DNA of 64,000 nucleotides from Papilionanthe hookeriana x Papilionanthe teres (GCA_022702705.1 CM040421.1:55783740-55847739), one strand, 5' to 3'; shown: positions 32,825-43,880, numbered from the stretch's first letter. Numbers and translations are program-made. Notes: a model not told the origin generated them from the sequence alone.

Positions 32825-32882
<58 letters not shown>

Positions 32883-34369
32883 ATTTAATTAATTAATAAC
32901 TTTTACTAAAAGAAAGTAAGCAATAAGCAGGAAAGTAAAGTAAGCAGTAATTAAAATTCAATGCAATTATAAAAACGACTTTCTCCTTTTTTAACTAATC
33001 CAAAAATTATAGATTAATTATCTTTTGTAGGGAATAAAGATTATAGTATTGTGCCAAATAGAAGCATTCCTATTCTTTATCCTTTGGTCCAGGTGCAAAG
33101 AACATTGAGTAGTCTATAGTTAGGCTCAGGATGTGTTTTTAGTAGAATGGGTTAATCTAGGCTCACACTACTAGATGTCCAAGGGTGGTTATGGTCGGCC
33201 CTACTAGTGACCTGTTACCTTTCTATAAACCAAATTATTAGAATTTAGTCGTCACTCTAAAAACTAATTAATTCTACGCCCAATAAATAATATCTTTCTA
33301 TTTATTTGCACTTCACCTTAAACAATCCGCGTATAGCCTGCGATTACTTAAGGATTTATGTGATATCTACTAGTTAAGAATTTATCTCCGGATAGGTCTC
33401 AAAATTCTTCAACATGTTTTAACAAATTAAATTACCAATTTAAAAAGTAAACTAAGATCGTGTATTAATATCATCACAATATTTTAAAATATTTTATATT
33501 TAATTCTCCAAAAAAATTTAATTAATTTATAATCTTTTCATAGTTGAAAGGAGAAAGATAACTAACTACTCAGAACTCATTAAAATAACACAACAAAACA
33601 TAATTATAAAACTTTGAACCAAAGTACACATACTTATCTGAAGTGTTCCTTCAAGAGCTCCGCTAACTTCTACTGACTCCAACACAATGATGAAATACTC
33701 CAACAACAATTAAACACAATAAACACTCCAAATAAACTCACTAGATACAAAATAAAGTGGCTCCCTAAGTATGGAAGAGACTAAAATAGGCTAAAATGGG
33801 TATGTGTACTAAGAGGGGGGGTTTTGGTGCGATTTTCTCTGTAGAATGGGCTCCTATTTATAGAGCTCTGAATTCGACTCGTGGGTTGCTTAAGGCACCT
33901 CTTCAAAATTCTTCCAAATTCAATGATCTTCTAGAAGGTAACTGTCGCGCCTAGGCGCTGGACTTCATGACCAGGTCGTTCGCACCTCTTCACTTTGGGT
34001 CGCACCTCTTCGCGATCCAGACCGTTTTCTTGTGTCCAAATACATTGTATCACATGTCTTATATATTATGAGTAACTTCTAGTCTTCTGTAAGCTCCAAT
34101 AACCTCTTAACACCGTCAAAATAACTGCCCAAAGTCATTAAAAAAAACTTAACAGCGTTTGTATCGAACCGGCGCTTAGGCGCCAGGCCAATAATTCGAA
34201 AAATTGTTCCATAAGCTCCATTTTTGCTCATTTTTGCTCCTTTTTTCCTTCTTGGACTCTTTTTAATTATCTACATCCAAAAACATGAAAATACCTTTCA
34301 TTAAAGCATAATATCCTTAAGAATTGAATCATAAATAAGGCATAAAAATGGGTATTTTTAGGTAGATCA
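32543..34369 (-). repeat. 5' LTR of B
   Basis: The LTR is 1827 bp with the same ends as 21059-22829. TA repeat of about 25 units (32828-32878), R/U5 hairpin at 32728-32748, PBS-like fossil near 32612-32638, TATA box near 33850-33858, GC palindromes at 33947-33958 (GCGCCTAGGCGC, perfect) and 34171-34184. A short duplication of the segment CGCACCTCTTC near 33980-34015 is absent from the 3' LTR. Confidence 0.92.
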
Positions 34370-34374
34370 CCTGC
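34370..34374. repeat. Target-site duplication of B, right copy (CCTGC)
   Basis: This matches 21054-21058 exactly. Confidence 0.9.
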
Positions 34375-34748
34375 CCTCTACTAGCTAAAGAACAAAATAT
34401 TCATGGCTATGATTTATCGTACGTGGCAGCAAAACAGTTGCTTAACAACAACTAGTCACTTCCTCCAAATCAGAAATTGTTGCTCCATCCACCTATTGTG
34501 GATCTTCAACAAAATGAATGTTGTTATTATCCCGAATTCTCATTCTCCTCTTCTTGTCTAAACGAGAGCATCAAATATTAATAATGTTTTGTATTCCTGG
34601 AGGATGGTAGCCTTTTGAGATAAAATCTTACGAAACATTAAGCAATCCAAGGAAGTGCAATTCCAATCATACAATCAGAGAAAGAAGATGGGACAAAAGA
34701 TGTCAATGGCATAAAGATTGAAATCACTCAATCATGGAAAAATAATTT
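34375..34748. other. Sequence between elements B and E
   Basis: I see no gene. It may be host sequence or an older unrecognised repeat. Confidence 0.35.
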
Positions 34749-34753
34749 CAAGT

Positions 34754-35059
34754 TGTTGTGCAATTAGGGCGAACAAAACTCAAATTCAGAAGAACGCATA
34801 GAGATTTAACGAGGTTCAGTAAAGATGCCTATGTCCTCGGGAGTAGAGCGATGAATTTCACTATTTCAGAGGTGTTACAAATTTAGTTTCATACCCATAA
34901 GATTACACATCTATTTATAGATAAAACCCACATATAAATTACAAAAATGCCCTCGCTCCCCCCAACCCACTAAATTCCAAGAGACACTCCTCATTCCAGG
35001 AGACGCACCTCTTCACTCCAACAGACTCCAAATTTCTGGTATATGAGTCATACCTAACA
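34754..35059 (-). repeat. 3' LTR of E
   Basis: The LTR is 306 bp, starts TGTTAGG and ends GCACAACA on the minus strand. It has TATAAATAG (about 34912-34920) and an R-region motif GAGGTTC...CCTCGG, whose GAGG/CCTC arms can pair. The purine-rich TGTGAAGATT just before it (35060-35070) is the likely polypurine tract. Confidence 0.88.
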
Positions 35060-35069
35060 AATCTTCACA

Positions 35070-35625
35070 TTGGAGAATATCTAGTCCCTTAGGAGAAATA
35101 CGTCATGGAGTTTCTTACACCAAAGTGGGTTAGACAACAATGTCATCTAACAATTGCAAACATTCAACAAGTTCAAGCAATGGAAGAATTTGTTGATAAT
35201 ACCTGGCTTGGTCATCGTACCTGCTGCATTTCCATCATATGATCAAACAGTGTGAACTCCACCTACAACTTTACTCCCCAACAGTTTATAAATATACATG
35301 CAGTGATATTTTCTTTCATCACAGTTGATGCACCTTTAACAATTCTGATGGTTTCTCTATCTCCATCTGCTTTAGGAATAAAACCATTCCTATGTAGAGT
35401 GCCAAAGAAATCAAATTCTTCTTCAAATCTGGAATATGTCTGACATTACATAATGTTTTAATAGTGTCATCATACATCTTAATTTTGACTTTACCAATAC
35501 CTACAATATTGTAACATCTATCATCACCCAGATAGACTGAACCAGAATAAGATAACTTATATGAAGTATACTACTCCATGTTAGGTGTTATGTGATAAGA
35601 GCATCATGAATCAAGAATCTATGCA
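35070..35625 (-). pseudogene. Protease-like and residual pol piece of E
   Basis: Frames on the minus strand read SYSGSVYLGDDRCYNIVG, KVKIKMYDDTIKTLCNVRHI and PDLKKNLISL, typical of the segment between gag and integrase in Tnt1/Tork-like copia elements. One frameshift and a stop just upstream (about 35630) break it. Beyond about 35250 only the 3' end tail remains, so the rest of pol is deleted. Confidence 0.75.
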
Positions 35626-35629
35626 TCCT

Positions 35630-36163
35630 TCAACTAAGTTGTTGTAACTGAAAGTACATCACCATCACGTAATCTGTAATGTCACTCTGCATCATATTCA
35701 CAGTCTGCTTCTTGAACTTTGGACAATCTCTCATCATATGTCCAGCTGTCTTTAGGCTTTGTCCTGAAATTTTGCCTTTCCGAACCCTCCTTCTCCTCCT
35801 TCCTTCCACGATCCTGATTACCCTTTGCATATAAACAATTACCATGAGAGTTTTCCCCTGCATTCTACTTCTGCTGGTGGTGAGCCAATAATGCTGCAGT
35901 AATCTCATCAACTTTAATTGTTTCTTTCCATATGTAAGAGTAGTCACCAGATATTCATAGGAGGAAGGCAATGAACATAACAGAATCATTGCTAGATCTT
36001 CATCCTCAATACTGACATCAACCCGTACCAGATCTGTAATTATTTGATTGAAGACATTTAAGTGTTGCGCCGGATCATTGTCTGTCTGCATTTTCAGCCC
36101 ATACAGTCTTTGCTTCAAATACAGTTTGTTTGTTAAAGATTTGGACATAAACTGAGATTCCAT
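35630..36163 (-). pseudogene. Copia gag of E (Retrotran_gag_2-like)
   Basis: The 177-residue open frame reads LYLKQRLYGLKMQTDNDPAQ, HLNVFNQIITDLVRVDVSIE, DEDLAMILLCSLPSSYEYLV, a basic stretch (EGRRRRRVRKG) and a zinc-knuckle remnant GHMMRDCPKFKK. The first knuckle Cys pair appears lost (SLKTAGHMMRDC). The N-terminal 60-80 residues are missing or in another frame. Gag packages the element RNA. Confidence 0.8.
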
Positions 36164-37518
36164 TTTCTTTCATACTTCTCCTAGAATTTCAGATTCATAA
36201 CATGATACATAATTTCATTTGTCAAACATAAACGTATGGTACCTGCCGCCCGAAGTTGCAACTCTTCCTAATCTTCATCTTCCATATTATCAGTTTTTGT
36301 ATCTCGCAAAGCCTTCAAAATTCCCTGTTGTGCCAACAAATCTTTCACCCTTGTTTACCACAATCCTAACTTCTCAGTTTCATCGAACTTCACTATCTCG
36401 AATTTTTCTCCAGACATTGTCATTTAATCCTGAAAGTTTTTCTCTCAAATTCTCTTGTGATTCGTGATTCAAATTTTTCACACGAAACCTTTCCTGTTCG
36501 CACAAAAATTCGGCCAACTACTGCAAACACCTTGCTTGAAGCCCTTTCTTTTTCGAGAGAACACCTTAGCCGAACTCCACCTGTCACAACTCCTCCTGTG
36601 ACAAACCTAAGAACTCTGTTATCAGAACTCCTCTGTTTGCAAAATGGTGTTGTTGTTCACAGTAACTGCATGCGAGCTCCACCTCACCGAACTGCACTGT
36701 GAAACTAGTGAGCCAAGCTTTCCTCCGCTTGGAATTCTGTCCTCCAACAGGGATGAAGAATATCCGTGAGAGGGATATTCATTATTCCTCTGTCTGAGAC
36801 ATGTTCGTGAATGACTACAGGCAAACCACCTTTTTGCTCAAACCGATACTTCTATTGGCGAACAACTGCATGCGAACCTCTTCAGCCGAACCGCAGCACC
36901 TCCTCCGCAGAAGGAAACCTTCGCGTAACTCCTCCTGCGCCGAACTGTCGCCCTACCACACTATCGCGATTTGCCATGTCCGGGATGAACTGATTGCCGG
37001 AACCAAACTTCTCACTGCTTGCGCACTGTACCCGTTCTTCACCGCAAACTGAACTCCGCTGCTTCGCGAGAACCCCTTCCCCGAACTGCCGACAACCCGA
37101 AGCGGGTCTGCTTGCCTGTCACGCAGGAGCCTGATCTGCAACCTGCTGTGTGAACAGCTTTGCGCACTCGCCGAACTGGGCCTCCTGTTCGCGCAACTGT
37201 TCCTGCGCCGCCGAACTACATCGCCGAAGAACCTAATCCGCTAGCAGAACTGCTTCGCGCAGGCCTTGCTGACAGCCCGCCGAAACCAAACTACGACTGT
37301 TCCGTCAAGCCCGGGGCTGTCGCAAACCGCTGAACTGTTCACGAACGTTGTGAAATCGAAGCCTTTCGCGAAACAGAAATCCCTTTCACGAATCCCTTTC
37401 CTTGAATTCGCCGAACTTGCTCTCAACCGACGAACACCGCAGTTCTTCGAACTCCGAACCCTTACAAGCTAAATCTTCTTCAATCTTTCTGTGCCGATCT
37501 CCTCCTCTTTAGAACCTC
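36164..37518 (-). other. GC-rich leader of E with repeated CGAACTG words
   Basis: Between PBS and gag lies 1.35 kb that is far richer in G+C than its surroundings from about 36640 to 37470. On the plus strand the words CCGAACTG, CCGAACT and GCGAAC recur every 30-80 bases (about ten copies). Open frames here are on both strands and short, and show no family likeness. A related but shorter stretch is found in F (45470-45640). Confidence 0.6.
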
Positions 37519-37530
37519 GCTCTGATACCA
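37519..37530 (-). promoter_or_regulatory. Primer binding site of E
   Basis: The minus strand reads TGGTATCAGAGC two bases after the LTR end. This is the standard copia PBS complementary to the 3' end of initiator tRNA-Met. Confidence 0.93.
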
Positions 37531-37532
37531 AT

Positions 37533-37841
37533 TGTTGTGCAATTAGGGCGAACAAAACGCAAATCCAGAAGAACATACAGAGATTTAACGAGGTTCGACA
37601 AAGAAGCCTACGTCCTCGGGAGCAGAGCGGCGAATTTCACTTTCTCAAATGAGTTACAACTTCAGTTTCATACACATAGAATTACACATCTATTTATAAA
37701 TAAAACCCACAGATAAATTACAAAAACGCCCTCGCTCCCCCCAACCCATTAAATTTCAAGAGACACTTCTATTCATTCTTGGAGACACACTTCTTTATTC
37801 CAAGAGACTCCAAATTTCTGGTATATGAACCATTCCTAACA
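37533..37841 (-). repeat. 5' LTR of E
   Basis: The LTR is 309 bp, with the same ends as 34754-35059 and many scattered differences, so the insertion is fairly old. TATA-like TTTATAAATA is at about 37692-37701. Confidence 0.9.
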
Positions 37842-37997
37842 CAAGTCTAAAGCCAAAGAGCTGGAAAGAAAATTTGGTTCATATGAGGAAAGTAATGGAA
37901 GCCAAGTACATTATTGATTGGGGCATTTACATACATGAAACCCAATTCCAATGTATTTACATATCTAACACCTAAACTTTATTTTATCCATATATAT

Positions 37998-38364
37998 TGT
38001 TGAGAAATTAGGGTAAAGAAAAATGCAAGAATCAACCGAACAATCAAGAAAGAACACAAGGTTTTAACAAGGTTCAACAATATGTCAACGTCATCGGGAG
38101 CAATGAGCTGCAGCGTCTTTTTGATTTCTTGGAAAATAGTACATCAACATAGGGTTACAAATACAATATGTATATATAAACCTAGTGTACAATATGTAAT
38201 TATAAAATTACCTTTGTACCGTATCATGAGGGCGTTTCCCCCACATCCCCAACCCACTTAACAAAATTCTCCCAATTAGATAGCTGCTTTTGCTCCACTA
38301 CGCTGGCTCACTTCATTCCGCTCCAGCATCTGTCCCTTATTTAGTATATGAGTCATACCTAACA
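37998..38364 (-). repeat. Solo LTR related to E
   Basis: The 367-bp unit starts TGTTAGG and ends CTCAACA on the minus strand, with the same layout as the E LTRs (R motif, TATA-like TATATATAAAC region, MACCCACTTAA block) but more diverged. No internal sequence is attached. Flanks TATAT (37993-37997) and TATTT (38365-38369) may be a worn 5-bp duplication. Confidence 0.75.
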
Positions 38365-39149
38365 TATTTATAACACCTAAATCTTTCATATCACATAAAA
38401 AATACCAGCATTATAACTTCTACAATGTGATGCATAAGTTGGTATGTATGTAAAAATTGAAGTGTAGATGGAGATAGTTAAAAACATAGAAATTGAGTGG
38501 CATGTAAGTAAATCTTTCCTAATGATTTTATTGATCAAAATCCAGAGAGATATATTGCTTAAATGGACACTGAATAATAAGTCGCAATTTTTCCAGGGCT
38601 GAATTGCATCAAAAATCCTCCTAGGATCAAGAGACATGCGGTTTTGAGTCTTCATTGTAGTCACATTTGTAAATGATTCATTGTTAATTTATTATTTAAA
38701 GTTAGTATACACATAAGTAGAAAGACTACCACATTTTTTAAGTGTCTAATCATCATTAATTTTGAGGGTGGGCAAAATCACCAAATGTATAATTTTTTTG
38801 AAGTATATATACAGGAGCAAATTACAAAATTGCCTAAACTACACAAGAGAAAAAATATTAAATTTTATTTTTTATATAGAAAATACTACAAATTATAGGG
38901 TGAACATAACTTGGTTCCACCCCTGCAATCCATCGATGCCCAAGTTGAACTTGAAAAATTAAGCAAAATATGAGGATAGGTTAGCTAGTTCATTTTCAAG
39001 GAAGCGCAGGTTGCATTTCAATGACAGTTTCGAAGTTCTTCGAAGCCCTTGTCATTATCAGCTTGGCTAGGAAAATGGCATGAATCAAAACTAGATTGGG
39101 GGCTTTAGGAATGGTGATTGTAATAGAATAATAAAAAATACCGTATAAT
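38365..39149. other. Intergenic region downstream of the PPR gene
   Basis: I see no gene. The part next to 39149 is presumably the 3' UTR of the PPR gene; no clear polyadenylation signal stands out. Confidence 0.4.
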
Positions 39150-40814
39150 TTAATAGCTGAGAAGAGGTTTAGTAACCATTTGTCCATTCCAATAAATATC
39201 ACAATGTTGTTTAGTCTCCCCTAATCCAATTGAACTACAACCTGGCGTCTTTGTTAGTTTATTTTCCACCATCATCCTCCTCATCTTCTCAGCTTTCTCC
39301 CAGTTTTCCGCTGCCGCAAAAATATTTGACAGCAAGACATAATCTGCATCATTAACTGAAGAAATACTGATATTTGTGTTATTTGCTTCCAGTACCACCT
39401 GATCTGCCATTTCCATATCTGAGTAAACTCTACAGGCACCAAGCAAAGTACCCCACACCACCTCATTAGGCTTCATTGGCATTATTTTGATTACATTATA
39501 AGCTTCAGCTAGCCTGCCTGCTCTACTAAACAGATCAACCAAGCAGCCATAATGCTCCACTCCTGCCTTCAACCCATACTTGTGCATACTCCTAAAAATC
39601 TGCAGACCTTGCTCCACAAATCCTCCATGGGTGCAAGCAGAAAGAACCGCAAGGAATGTGATTGAATTAGGCTTCACTTCAGATGCTTCCATCAGAGAAA
39701 AGAGCTCCAGAGCTTCCTCACTCCGTCCGTGGGAAGCAAGGCCAGATATCATTGAATTCCAGCATGAATCATTTCTTATAATCATTGTATTGAAGATGCT
39801 TCGAGCTTTGTCAAGATCCCCACACTTTGCATACATATCAACCAGACCATTCAGGACAAACCAGTTCATCTTTATCTTCCTCCTCCAGATAAACTCATGT
39901 ACTTCCATGGCAGAATCTAAGGAACCCAACTGGGCACAAGCTGACAAAATACAGGAAACTGTGAATTCATCTGGTTCAATTCCAGACTCCTGCATTTGTC
40001 TAAAAGCTCCCAAAGCCTCCTCACAAAATCCAATCTTTGCATATCCCGCAATCAATGCATTCCAATTAATCAAATTAGGGGTTTGAATTTGATCAAACAG
40101 AGCCATTGCCTCACAAGCATTGCCCTTTTTGAAGTATCCAGTGATCATGGATGACCACACATAGGCATTCTTCACCGGCATTTCCTCAAACAGCACCCTC
40201 GCAGCATCCATTTCACCATTGGAGGCATATCCGTGGATCATCACTGTCCATGTAACTACAGTCTTCATCCATGGTGGGGTTGAATTAAAAATCTCTCTAG
40301 CAGCAGCAAGATTTTCAATGCCTGCATAGCCTTCAATCATCACAGCCCATGTCACTGGTGTCCTTCCAGGAGTCAGATGGAAAAGTGCAGAAGCAGATAC
40401 CATATCACCATTCATGGAGTAACCCCCAATCATGGAATTATATGTGACCACATTTTTCACAGGCATTTCATCAAAGAACTTGCGAGCAAGAGCAGTCTTC
40501 TTGCATTTACTGTACATCGAAACAAATGTAGTACCCGTGAGAAGTTCATGAACAGTTCCAGCTTTGATGGACTCTGAATGCAGAGATTCACCAAGAAGAA
40601 GGAGAGACTGGGAGCCACATATTTTCAGAATGAGAGGAAGAAAGGGCTGTTGAGTTCTAAATGTTAGATTTTGGGTGTAAACAATAAGTGCTTCCATAGG
40701 AAAGCCATGGGAGAGGTAGCTTCTAATGACTTCGGCCCATCCTGCGGAAAAATTTGCTCCTTGGGTGATATACAGCGCATGAAGCCTTCTCAAAACTTGA
40801 AACTTTCGTGACAT
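39150..40814 (-). CDS. PPR protein, PLS class, E subgroup (At3g21470-like)
   Basis: A single intron-less frame of 554 residues starts at the ATG at 40814. From about residue 50 it is a run of PPR motifs, e.g. NVVTYNSMIGGYSMNGDMVS, KTVVTWTVMIHGYASNGEMD, NLINWNALIAGYAKIGFCEE, EPDEFTVSCILSACAQLG, NWFVLNGLVDMYAKCGDLD and KPNSITFLAVLSACTHGG. The variable lengths fit the P-L-S pattern. From about 440 the E region follows (YGCLVDLFSRAGRLAEAY, PNEVVWGTLLGACRV, DADYVLLSNIFAAAENWEKA, KTPGCSSIGL). There is no DYW domain. From memory it most resembles Arabidopsis At3g21470. Such proteins bind organelle RNA in mitochondria or plastids and often serve C-to-U editing; target and organelle are not known here. 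It is the only intact host-type gene in the window and lies between transposon remnants. Usual length, no breaks. Confidence 0.93.
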   Translation of the reverse strand: MSRKFQVLRRLHALYITQGANFSAGWAEVIRSYLSHGFPMEALIVYTQNLTFRTQQPFLPLILKICGSQSLLLLGESLHSESIKAGTVHELLTGTTFVSMYSKCKKTALARKFFDEMPVKNVVTYNSMIGGYSMNGDMVSASALFHLTPGRTPVTWAVMIEGYAGIENLAAAREIFNSTPPWMKTVVTWTVMIHGYASNGEMDAARVLFEEMPVKNAYVWSSMITGYFKKGNACEAMALFDQIQTPNLINWNALIAGYAKIGFCEEALGAFRQMQESGIEPDEFTVSCILSACAQLGSLDSAMEVHEFIWRRKIKMNWFVLNGLVDMYAKCGDLDKARSIFNTMIIRNDSCWNSMISGLASHGRSEEALELFSLMEASEVKPNSITFLAVLSACTHGGFVEQGLQIFRSMHKYGLKAGVEHYGCLVDLFSRAGRLAEAYNVIKIMPMKPNEVVWGTLLGACRVYSDMEMADQVVLEANNTNISISSVNDADYVLLSNIFAAAENWEKAEKMRRMMVENKLTKTPGCSSIGLGETKQHCDIYWNGQMVTKPLLSY

Positions 40815-41039
40815 TCAGAGGTCTCTGAGCAATCATGAAGAATTCTTCTAGCTGTTTGGAGTTTTATATCTAACAGTTGACATCATAAGATGGAAGATGG
40901 TGCAAAAGGAATAGACCGCCTGTTTCCAGATCAGTCTTCCTACAAAAGTTTAGACGGGCGCTCGCCGTGAATCTTATGGATATATAGAAGACCTTTGGAG
41001 CCATTCAACCGACAAATTCAATCATGGCTAAAGATTACA
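40815..41039 (-). promoter_or_regulatory. Upstream region of the PPR gene
   Basis: The minus strand has GATATAAAAC (about 40861-40870), a TATA-box match roughly 50 bases before the ATG, which would leave a very short 5' UTR. A CACTA remnant begins about 225 bases upstream of the ATG, so the native promoter is short or includes transposon sequence. Confidence 0.45.
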
Positions 41040-41500
41040 AAATATATCATGACTGTAGCAGAAGTACTGCTGTTCCGTCAGAAAATTATCACGGTTCTGT
41101 AGGTAAAATATTGCACAGTCATCGTTAATCGTAAAAATTTATCGGTAGTTTTATTCATAATAAAAGTGGACACTTTGTCTAGATGTCTCTTATTTGATAC
41201 ACCGTCAAAAAACTATCAGCATATAATCAATAAGTCGTAAAATCATCGCTAAGCCATCTAAAATCTATATGATCAGAAAAAAAAACTCTCTTTCAACAGT
41301 ACAATCTACACATCTACAATTATAGCAATGCAATCAAAATATAACACAACATCATAACAAAACTAATTAACGTATAAATTATATGCATAAATAAAAGAAA
41401 AAAATTGCCTTGAAACATTAAAAATGTACAACTGTACAATAAAAATAATGTTTACTAAGGAAAAACTGTTTAACATGCAAACAAACAAAAAAATAACCCC

Positions 41501-42075
41501 CTACTCATCCTCATCATCCTCCTTTGACATCTCCTCATCCTCCTCATCCTGAAATGGCTCCTTCCCTTTCGACAGTTCAGAACGTAGCACCACTTCGATC
41601 TCTACTCTTATCTCTGATCTCAGAGAGGCTACTTAGGCAGCAACCTCAATAGCAATGTGGCGACGCATCTCCTCCTCCGGTGCAGTGGAAGTAGATGCAA
41701 CAAATGTGCTGGAGGCCGGATATGCATCATAGGCCAGCGCCTGGGACCCCAACTCGTAGACCCTGCCCTTCTTCTTCCCGACGATAGCCTCCCTTCAAAG
41801 ATCATACTTGGAAAGATTGTGAAGTGTGCGTGAACCGCAACCCGACTGCTAAGATCGACTCTCCTTGATCTCTAGATAGCCTCTTACAAAACATATGATT
41901 AATGAGAGTTAGAGAATAAACACATCTCGATAGTTATTTTAGCTTATACTCATTAATTATTTGACTTGTATCGCCTGAGATTTGCTGTCTACTCAGTATA
42001 GATTCGACTGTCGCCTATGGGTGCACTTATATAACTTTACAGCAGTTGGCTCCTGTGCTTTCTTCAGTGTCTCTC
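41501..42075 (-). pseudogene. CACTA transposase relic, C-terminal part (PF03004-like)
   Basis: On the minus strand: KLYKCTHRRQ and VDSKSQAI (about 42050-41990) resemble the THxRxxG..VDxxS region of plant Ptta/En/Spm transposases. Then KKKGRVYELGSQALAYDAYP (about 41770-41710), a Glu-rich helix with one stop (AA*VASLRSEI), and an acidic end DEEMSKEDDEDE before the stop at 41501. Frameshifts separate the parts. Family known to bind subterminal repeats; this copy cannot work. Confidence 0.58.
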
Positions 42076-42782
42076 AGTATAATTTAATAGTTAGCATACA
42101 TTTAATGTAAAATAAGATTTAATGCAAAAAAATAACTCTTACCGTCATTCTCCTATAAAATAAGTCTTATAGTAAAATAAGAACTCATGCAAAAAAATAG
42201 TAACAAATCCAATTCCAAACCACATTATTATTTCAATTTTTTTCGAGCTATAAAGAATTTCTAGAGAATAGAAAAAAAAAAGCAATAACCTACATTACTA
42301 TTTCAGTTTCATTTCCATTTTTATGATTATAATGAATCAAACATTAAGCTATTCAAGCTTATTTCTTAAGAGACTCGTGAGCTAATTTGGCTGCTTAAAG
42401 TTAGCAAAATATGCTTTAGATTTACACTAACAAAATTATTTTACTATCTTGTTGCATCTTGTTATTGTGAGGATGTGTGAGAACTTATTTACAACATTCC
42501 CCTAGAGGTAATGAAGTTGATGTCTACATGCTATTAATGATGATCACTAGAAGGTACCCTTTGAGGCTTTCCGTAAATAATTTATTAAAATTAGGGGCTA
42601 TCAACGCACAACGTGATCTTATACGAATTTTCTATTGTTATATTTCACATTATATGGGTGTCGTGTGTTGAAAAAATTTAATCTTTTCAAAAATGAATAT
42701 TTGCATACATACCACTCAATTCATATGTATTTACAAATCTAACACCAAAATTTCATTTTTTGCATGTATGCCGCCATATCTA

Positions 42783-43345
42783 TAAGCGGATGCAAATAAA
42801 AAAGGATTTGATCTAGATCCGGGAGGAATTAATGCAAATCTGGAATTTGATGCAAATCTAGAAAGTCTTAATCTAGATCCAAGAGGAATTAGTACAGATC
42901 CGGAAGAATAAATTAACTCCATAATTCAGGCATTCACGGATGAAGTTTTAAAAGTTTGCGTTTGGAAAATAATTATTCTATTTTTACAGCTTTTTGAAAT
43001 TTGAATTACTTTCCTAGTTTAACAGGAAAATAATATTTATTGTTTTTTTTTAATTCCTAGTTAACGCTTTCCCAATTAGGATGGGGAATTAATGTTGTTG
43101 CTTTCGTAATTTATTGTTCTAATTATTGCTTTCCCAACTAGGATGAGAATTTAGTATTGTAATAGGCTATTTAATTGAGTAATGAAAAGGAAGAAGGGGA
43201 TTTTTTCTTGGTTGTCAATTCCACCTTTGTGTGTGATTATCGTTGGTGAGTTTATCCAACACCTCAGAGAGATTCTACACCGTAGAGCGAGTCTATACCC
43301 GCCATCTCTTAAGGTCGATGCGATATTGACTCGAGGGAATGACAT
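42783..43345. other. Extra segment inside CACTA remnant 1
   Basis: Remnant 2 joins the flanks of this stretch directly (at about 49318). It holds short repeats (GATGCAAATCTGG-like, 42783-42900) and AT-rich sequence, with no gene. It could be an insertion here or a deletion there. I see no clean target duplication. Confidence 0.45.
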
Positions 43346-43880
43346 CAGCCACCTTTCCTATGAGGGTTTTGGTGGCCTCTATAAGTTGTGATGCCCTGGC
43401 ACCGGAGCCGTGAGTTGCGAATCGAGAAAGTCAATGAGATTGGAAGAGTGTTGCTGGAGTGGTGGGTCATCCCCGGAAGAGGAGGAAGAGCATCACAGGA
43501 TGGGGGGAGGGATATATGGTGAAACCAGAAAGAGTGACACAGGGGATAGGAAGATATGGGGATTTTGGCAGTATAAAGGACAAGTTCCAACTTCTTTGTT
43601 ATAGTAGGTACCCATCGGTTTTAATTTACATAGTAATTGATGTGTTAACAAAATCTGAAAGCATAAATAAATTGTCAAAACTTTTTTTCTTAAAAAGCGA
43701 TGGATGTGGCATTAGTAATGCCATCGAAAATTTTAAAAATTAAGTATTTATCGCCAAGCAATAGAAAATTAAACCAATATGTACGATGCAAATTAGGCCA
43801 TCGGTAATGTCGTCGCTTATAGTTCCTTTTTATGTAGGTTTGATGGATGATTTAACCAGTCAGCTTTATGAGTACTTGTA

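Larger units (their letters stand above)
21059..34369 (-). mobile_element. Complete Athila-like Ty3/gypsy element B (13.3 kb)
   Basis: The plan is the same as A on the minus strand, but LTR sequence, GC motif and proteins differ, so it is a separate family. It is bounded by the perfect CCTGC duplication. ORF-II is well preserved apart from four stops; ORF-I has lost its N-terminal domain. gag and pol have many stops and frameshifts. The two LTRs are very similar by eye apart from a TA-repeat length change and a short duplication. Confidence 0.92.
34754..37841 (-). mobile_element. Short non-autonomous Ty1/copia element E
   Basis: Two LTRs (34754-35059 and 37533-37841) are flanked by a perfect CAAGT duplication (34749-34753, 37842-37846). 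The minus-strand order is 5' LTR, PBS, 1.3 kb GC-rich leader, gag, a protease-like piece and 3' LTR. Integrase, RT and RNase H are absent: sequence passes from after protease almost directly to the 3' end. It would need enzymes from a full copia element. Confidence 0.9.
41040..43880 (-). mobile_element. CACTA (En/Spm-like) remnant 1
   Basis: It matches 47500-49876 over most of its length by eye. It holds the 3' end of a Ptta/En/Spm-type transposase relic (41501-42075) and GTCG/CGAC-rich subterminal sequence at both sides (41050-41280, 43600-43880; CCATCGGTAATGTCGTCG). The left terminal repeat found in remnant 2 is missing here. A stretch of about 560 bases (42783-43345) is not in remnant 2. 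Confidence 0.6.

Noticed and set aside
36457..37472. Several 60-85 residue frames on both strands in the copia E leader
   Set aside because: They come from G+C-rich sequence with few stops. Frames overlap on both strands, lack family motifs and fall in a known untranslated position between PBS and gag.
39580..40086. 168-residue plus-strand frame inside the PPR gene
   Set aside because: It is antisense to the intact PPR coding region and has no domain likeness.
42477..43743. Short plus-strand frames in CACTA remnant 1
   Set aside because: The same region in remnant 2 does not keep these frames, so they are chance.
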